Assembly (NCBI GenBank): GCA_016801885.1
Contig: CM028903.1
Span: 18,335,035 to 18,399,034 of the forward strand
Length of the DNA: 64,000 nt
Source of the DNA: Toxotes chatareus
Taxonomy: Eukaryota; Chordata; Actinopteri; Toxotidae
Direction of reading: 5' to 3'
The position numbers and the translations under genes are program-made. This document shows positions 61,401 to 64,000 of this stretch, in pieces (position 1 is the first letter of the stretch; each line of letters opens with the position of its first letter). A model generated the notes under the pieces. The model did no database searches and was not told the origin of the DNA. It was given only the letters and a program-made list of their open reading frames with translations.

Positions 61401-62659
61401 TCTGAGGAGGGGGGTGGGGAGGCGGGGGAGCCTGATCCCACCCTTCCCTGCACAGAGGATGTCATACTGAAGACTGAGCAGGTGACCAAGAACATCCAGG
61501 AGCTGCTCAGGGCTGCTCAGGAGTTCAAACATGACAGGTGGGTGATAGACACTGACTAAGGAGATGGAAAACATTTTGTCTATTGTAGAATAAATACTAC
61601 TCGTTATGTCCTTGCTGACTAGTGCAACCTGATCCTCCTAATTGAACACATTAAATTACAGGAACATTTAGCACCAGAGCCATCTTTTTTTATTTTTAAA
61701 TCAGAAATTCTGGGGATTGTCATCCTGCATCTGTAATTGCTCCATCTCTAGTCCGAACCAAAGTTTTATCCAAAACAGGTTTTACTAAAACTGAACTAAA
61801 CGAGATAAAGTTATAGAGTGTGTTTTAACTGAAGAGATTTGGTGTGAAAGCACCAGGAACAGCTTTGTTGCTTTAATCTTTGTTGCGGCCGTGGTGCAGC
61901 AAGTTAAGTGTGCGGCCTTGGACGACCCGGAGATCGGAGGGTCGCCGGTTCGATTCCTCGACCAAGCACAATGAATAAGCACAATGGATATGGGTGGTGG
62001 TTTAGGAGACGTGCCCCCCCACCGTCTCTGCGACCATGGCGCCCCTGAGCAAGGCACGGATCTACCCCAGCTTCCCTTCTAGGGAAGCCCCCTGCCACAG
62101 TTGTGTTTTGTTCACTTTGTGTGGGTAAAATGCAAAGAGTAATTTCCCCAAGAGGGATCAATAAAGTATAAACTTAAAACTTAAAAACTTAAACTTAAAA
62201 CTTAGAGTCGCCTGCCAAGTTAATTAATTTCGCTCTTCCTTAGCTTTGTTCCGTGCTCTGAGAAGATCCACTCTGCTGTCACTGAGATGGCCTCACTCTT
62301 TCCTAAAGTAAGTTTTCTCTACTTATGTTTCATTTTTTCTCCATCTTTGTCTGGGCGTTGCTCTCTTTATCTTCTTCCATCTGTTTAAATCCTGCACCAT
62401 CCACTATGTGAATTGAGTTTTGATTCCCTTCATTTCTCCGTAGCGCCCAGCATTGGATGCAGTCCACTGCTCCCTCCGCCTGTTGGCTTCCAGTGCCTCA
62501 CGGTTGCAGGTGGAGTGCCGTAAGGCAGCGCCCTCAGAGCCCGGGGCCCCCGCCGTGGATTACCAACTCCTCACTCAGCAGGTCATCCAGTGCGCCTACG
62601 ACATCGCCAAGGCTGCCAAGCAACTGGTCACCATCACCACTCGTGAGAAGAAACAGTGA
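43191..62659 (+). CDS. git1: ARF GTPase-activating protein GIT1
   Basis: Scaffold that stimulates GTP hydrolysis on ARF proteins and links PIX/PAK to paxillin at focal adhesions, endosomes and synapses. Coding exons: 43191-43242, 47727-47860, 48281-48393, 49503-49608, 50018-50104, 50220-50350, 50513-50607, 50685-50727, (51497-51523 cassette), 52289-52337, 52859-52931, 53631-53728, 54754-54865, 56538-56662, 57682-57834, 58924-59271, 60556-60636, 61165-61241, 61364-61537, 62244-62307, 62444-62659. All junctions are GT-AG and phase-consistent, giving 776 residues (785 with the cassette; human isoforms are 761 and 770). Domains: ArfGAP with zinc ligands C11, C14, C31, C34 and arginine finger R39; ankyrin repeats about 136-230; Spa2-homology region about 255-360; coiled coil 419-457; Gly-rich stretch 469-513; C-terminal paxillin-binding helices about 645-776. 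GIT2 is unlikely: RSAVPFLPVNPEYSATRNQ and the C-terminus follow GIT1. Confidence 0.96.
43243..47726 (+). other. git1: git1 intron 1
   Basis: 4.5 kb. The first 700 bases are rich in GCTAGC/GTTAGCTA words (43630-43920). A T tract lies at 44404-44420 and a truncated Tc1-like end at 46262-46660. No exon or RNA gene is recognised. Confidence 0.75.
46262..46660 (+). mobile_element. truncated Tc1-like transposon end
   Basis: Starts GTGCAGTCATGAAGGTATTC then AGACCCCTTCAC, CACATTTTGTTGTGTTGCAG and later CAATACCCCATAATTACC, sequence I recognise as the 5' end of a fish Tc1 family. The rest of the element is missing. A 17-bp perfect hairpin lies within it at 46482-46522. Confidence 0.65.
47727..49608 (+). 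CDS. git1: git1 exons 2-4, ArfGAP catalytic domain
   Basis: Exon 2 (47727-47860) encodes PGWTSINRGVLICDECC and SVHRSLGRHIS, completing the C-x2-C-x16-C-x2-C finger and supplying the catalytic Arg39. Exon 3 (48281-48393) encodes MVQTLASNGANSIWEHSLLD. Exon 4 (49503-49608) encodes SEFIRAKYQMLAFVHKLPC. Near-identical to human GIT1, so the GAP activity should be intact. Confidence 0.96.
50018..50607 (+). CDS. git1: git1 exons 5-7, ankyrin repeats
   Basis: Exons 50018-50104, 50220-50350 and 50513-50607 are packed into 590 bases. They encode three ankyrin units (SSVRTGSLETCLRLLSLGAQ, GTTPLHVAAKAGQILQAELL, NGRTPMDYARQAGHIELAER), then CQYELTDRLAFYLCGR. The 115-nt intron between exons 5 and 6 is the second shortest in the gene. 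Confidence 0.95.
51497..51523 (+). CDS. git1: git1 27-nt cassette microexon
   Basis: Acceptor GTGGAGCCAG and donor GAG|GTATCT enclose 27 nt. The phase (1 + 24 + 2) matches the junction between exons 50685-50727 and 52289-52337, inserting RARPKCPTQ between MAD and SLDLSEL. From memory, the longer human GIT1 isoform has a 9-residue insert at exactly this point (RSRQKCMSQ). The exact phase, length and shared Arg/Lys-Cys pattern make a chance match unlikely. A pyrimidine tract lies about 20-60 bases upstream. Confidence 0.8.
52289..54865 (+). CDS. git1: git1 exons 10-13, Spa2-homology / PIX-binding region
   Basis: Exons 52289-52337, 52859-52931, 53631-53728 and 54754-54865 (counting the microexon as exon 9). 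They encode LDLSELAKAAKKKLQALNNR, LFEELAMDVYDEVDRRENDA, LTTQNHSTLVTERSAVPFLP and RQKLARFNAREFATLIIDIL, which match the Spa2-homology domain that binds PIX. Highly conserved, with no breaks. Confidence 0.95.
54951..56002 (+). pseudogene. decayed Tc1-like transposon carrying a nested MITE
   Basis: Inverted ends (TGCATTCATGAAGAATTCA at left; the right end reads CATTCAGAAAGTCTTCAGAC in reverse) bound about 1.05 kb in git1 intron 13. The interior matches Tc1-family sequence on the + strand, for example AACTGCCTGCAGAACTCAGA and GATGAAACCAAGATTGAACT, but stops and frameshifts leave no functional transposase. The stretch 55705-55906 is a later hAT-type insertion. Confidence 0.8.
55705..55906. mobile_element. 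202-bp hAT-type MITE nested in the Tc1 relic
   Basis: The ends are CAGTGGTGTCCAAACTGTTC at left and, in reverse complement, CAGAGGTGTCCAAACTGTTC at right. The inverted arms match for about 60 nt with few differences, and the interior also partly folds. The flanks carry an 8-bp direct duplication, TTTTAGTG (55697-55704 and 55907-55914). CAG-N-GGTG ends and 8-bp duplications are the mark of hAT elements. No coding capacity. Confidence 0.9.
56538..57834 (+). CDS. git1: git1 exons 14-15, acidic tyrosine segment and coiled coil
   Basis: Exon 56538-56662 encodes DDDQHDYDSVASDEDTDSEL, the acidic tyrosine-containing stretch conserved in GIT1 (Tyr378 here), then an Asn-rich run. Exon 57682-57834 encodes SMDSSDLSDGPITLQEYLEV and a heptad-like helix through KVQQLMKVNNNLSEELRRLQ, the coiled coil that dimerises GIT proteins. 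Confidence 0.94.
57835..58923 (+). other. git1: git1 intron 15
   Basis: About 1.1 kb with no recognised element. It ends in a long C/T-rich polypyrimidine stretch (58845-58920) before the Gly-rich exon. Confidence 0.7.
58924..59271 (+). CDS. git1: git1 exon 16, glycine-rich linker exon
   Basis: A symmetric 348-nt exon (phase 0 at both ends). It begins ITRMQTENSALR and then runs into a segment of about 46 residues that is roughly 60% Gly (residues about 469-513). It ends with the conserved HRRDRQAFSMYEPG and LARLQPLNTPS. The flanking parts align with human GIT1, while the Gly-rich part replaces a Pro-rich human linker. Acceptor CTCTCCTGTAG, donor AGC|GTAAGT. Confidence 0.88.
59272..60555 (+). 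other. git1: git1 intron 16
   Basis: 1.3 kb. Mammalian GIT1 has coding sequence at this protein position (a DDAIYS-containing segment) for which I could find no counterpart exon here. Only short CA and CT repeats are seen. Confidence 0.6.
60556..61241 (+). CDS. git1: git1 exons 17-18, variable linker
   Basis: Exon 60556-60636 encodes VRKGSTGGPAPYGGQHLSGS and TEMGRYM. Exon 61165-61241 encodes VSKPEKHGSGTDSDYDNTQ. RKG and HGSG-DSDY-NTQ match human GIT1, and the rest is diverged. The exon 17 acceptor is directly followed by GTAAGG. Confidence 0.88.
61364..62659 (+). CDS. git1: git1 exons 19-21, C-terminal paxillin-binding bundle and stop
   Basis: Exons 61364-61537, 62244-62307 and 62444-62659. 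After an acidic Glu/Gly stretch they encode TEDVILKTEQVTKNIQELLR, SFVPCSEKIHSAVTEMASLF, LLTQQVIQCAYDIAKAAKQL and the terminal VTITTREKKQ, the FAT-like four-helix domain that binds paxillin LD motifs. The C-terminus is identical to mammalian GIT1. Confidence 0.96.
61884..62204 (+). mobile_element. tRNA-derived SINE in git1 intron 19
   Basis: The head resembles a tRNA gene: GGCCGTGGTGCAGC as an A-box-like part and a perfect B box GGTTCGATTCC at 61947-61957. The body contains GAGCAAGGCACGGATC. The 3' end, CAAGAGGGATCAATAAAGTA, is typical of fish SINE/LINE tails and is followed by imperfect AACTTAA repeats (about 62168-62204). Clear target duplications were not found. It ends 40 bases before exon 20. 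Confidence 0.85.
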
Positions 62660-64000
62660 CCCAACAAATGCATGGATGGACGGAGAGGGAAGAGGGAGAG
62701 AGAACAGATCAATGCACAGGTGGGCTAAGAGGTATGGGAGGGGCCTCTAAGGAAGGAGGAAGGATGATATGACGACACTAAATATGGGAGAACTGGGGGG
62801 GGGTGACCGAGAGAATGATGGGCACGATGAGGAAATGAAAACTAGAGAGAAGTTTGGAAAATGCATGGAAAGGAATCTGATGAAAGCACTGATGGTTTAG
62901 TAGAAACACTACAGAGGACAGAAAAAGGAGAAATTCCACAGGTGTGGAAGTGAAAGTAGGGGAGGACGAGTGGGAGGATCCAATGTGGGAACTACAGCCT
63001 GGAGCAACCTCAATGAACAGTTGGAATCAGATGTGTATAATAAACCGTTAAACTGTGATAAGCATATGTGAAATACAATGGCGGCAATGTACAGTGAACT
63101 GGATCCTGAGAGGTTACTGCTTTATTTATTCTCACCTGTCACTCGTCATCCCTCCCTCTCACTGTTTACCCTAATCGGAGAGGGAGGAGGTGTATGCTGC
63201 GAAAGAGGGAAGTAGATAGACCAACCACGACATACTCCATCTCCGTCCCTCCATCCTGTGAGGAGTCAGGACGTTCCTCCTCTCCTCTCCTCTCCTCTCC
63301 GGCCTGCTCCTTTGCCCCCTTCTCTCCCTCTTTCTCTCTCTCTCTCTCTCCAACCAGACACAGGGCCTCTCTGTCTTTTATCCCGTCCTGTACAGGATGA
63401 GCTCCTGGTGCAGCGAAGGACCCCCTGGGATCCATCTAACGCCACCCCACTTCACACCCCACCCGGGCTCTGAGACCCTTCCTGGGTTAGCTTTTTGCAG
63501 GGGGCTCCTTTCTGCGACATGTCATCGACCCCTGTTGTTGGTGGTACACAGCATGATCTGGCATGTTTTAATTTCTTTTCTCTCTCTTCTTTGTTTTTTT
63601 TTTTTGGGGGGAATATGCAGATTGGTTTGGTCTGCACCTCTGAGGACAAACATTACTGACTTACAAGAACAAAACACTTACACTGGAATAATTGTGATTT
63701 ATTGTTATTGTTTATCATGCCTATTGGTTTTTTTTTGTATTGATATTTTTACTGACTGTCATCTTGATTTAACTGTTTATGTATGTTTATTTCATTGTCT
63801 CAAATATGATTCTCATTTAGTGGAATAGGGAGACAGATGGGAGTATTGTGCTCAACCTCTTACTGGGATTTAAGAAAACATGCACACACATACATATAAA
63901 AAAAAAAAACCTGTGAAATGGTCGTCAACATTTGTCACGCTCCTTTTCTGGGTGACAGTTGAGGTGTTTTTTTTCCTCTCTATTATGTTGGAAAATGTCC
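62660..64000 (+). other. git1: git1 3' UTR (continues past the window)
   Basis: Purine-rich start, an AATAAA at 63039-63044 that may serve a short form, then C/T-rich tracts (a CTCCT repeat at about 63276-63300 and CT near 63327-63350). The region beyond about 63500 is AT-rich. No other gene is recognised. The final end of the transcript is not certain. Confidence 0.6.
63039..63044 (+). promoter_or_regulatory. git1: candidate proximal polyadenylation signal of git1
   Basis: AATAAA 380 bases after the git1 stop. The following 30 bases are only weakly GT-rich, so it may be used partially or not at all. Confidence 0.4.

Noticed and set aside
61884..61960. possible tRNA gene (B box GGTTCGATTCC)
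   Set aside because: The A and B boxes belong to a SINE head. No complete cloverleaf closes, and the body continues into a SINE tail with AATAAAG and AACTTAA repeats.
1..64000. CRISPR array, phage, operon or other prokaryotic defence-type system
   Set aside because: No regularly spaced direct repeats with unique spacers exist. All strong coding signal is in intron-split vertebrate genes.

Overview
The window is ordinary vertebrate nuclear DNA, almost certainly from a teleost fish, probably a spiny-rayed one. The genes are split into small exons with GT-AG introns. The introns hold CA/TG, CT and TA microsatellites, Tc1-type transposon relics, hAT-type foldback MITEs and a tRNA-derived SINE, all typical of fish. 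There is no bacterial operon, CRISPR array or phage content.

Layout, left to right. (1) Bases 1-288 are the open 3' end of a + strand coding exon of a gene I could not identify, followed by a 3' UTR with an AATAAA near 879. (2) About 900-3200 is intergenic and contains one orphan exon-like block. (3) About 3200-41583, minus strand, is the complete ankrd13b gene: 15 coding exons, 646 residues, with a 15.1-kb first intron. All exon joins were phased by hand and keep one open frame. (4) About 41584-43190 is a short divergent intergenic/promoter segment, CpG-rich on the git1 side. (5) 43191-62659, plus strand, is the complete git1 gene: 20 constitutive coding exons (776 residues) plus a 27-nt cassette microexon (785 residues when included). 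Its 3' UTR runs off the right edge.

The head-to-head ankrd13b/git1 arrangement matches the mammalian GIT1-ANKRD13B neighbourhood (human 17q11.2). Both proteins work at the receptor, endosome and adhesion interface. ANKRD13B is a ubiquitin-binding ankyrin protein of the endocytic route. GIT1 is an ARF GTPase-activating scaffold that binds PIX and paxillin. A shared promoter region is possible but not shown.

I found no previously undescribed multi-gene system. The best second-look items are the conserved 27-nt git1 microexon, a glycine-rich git1 exon, UG repeats sitting beside several ankrd13b splice sites, a hAT MITE nested in a Tc1 relic with an intact 8-bp target duplication, a perfect 19-bp intronic hairpin, and two exon-like blocks that no known gene model explains.
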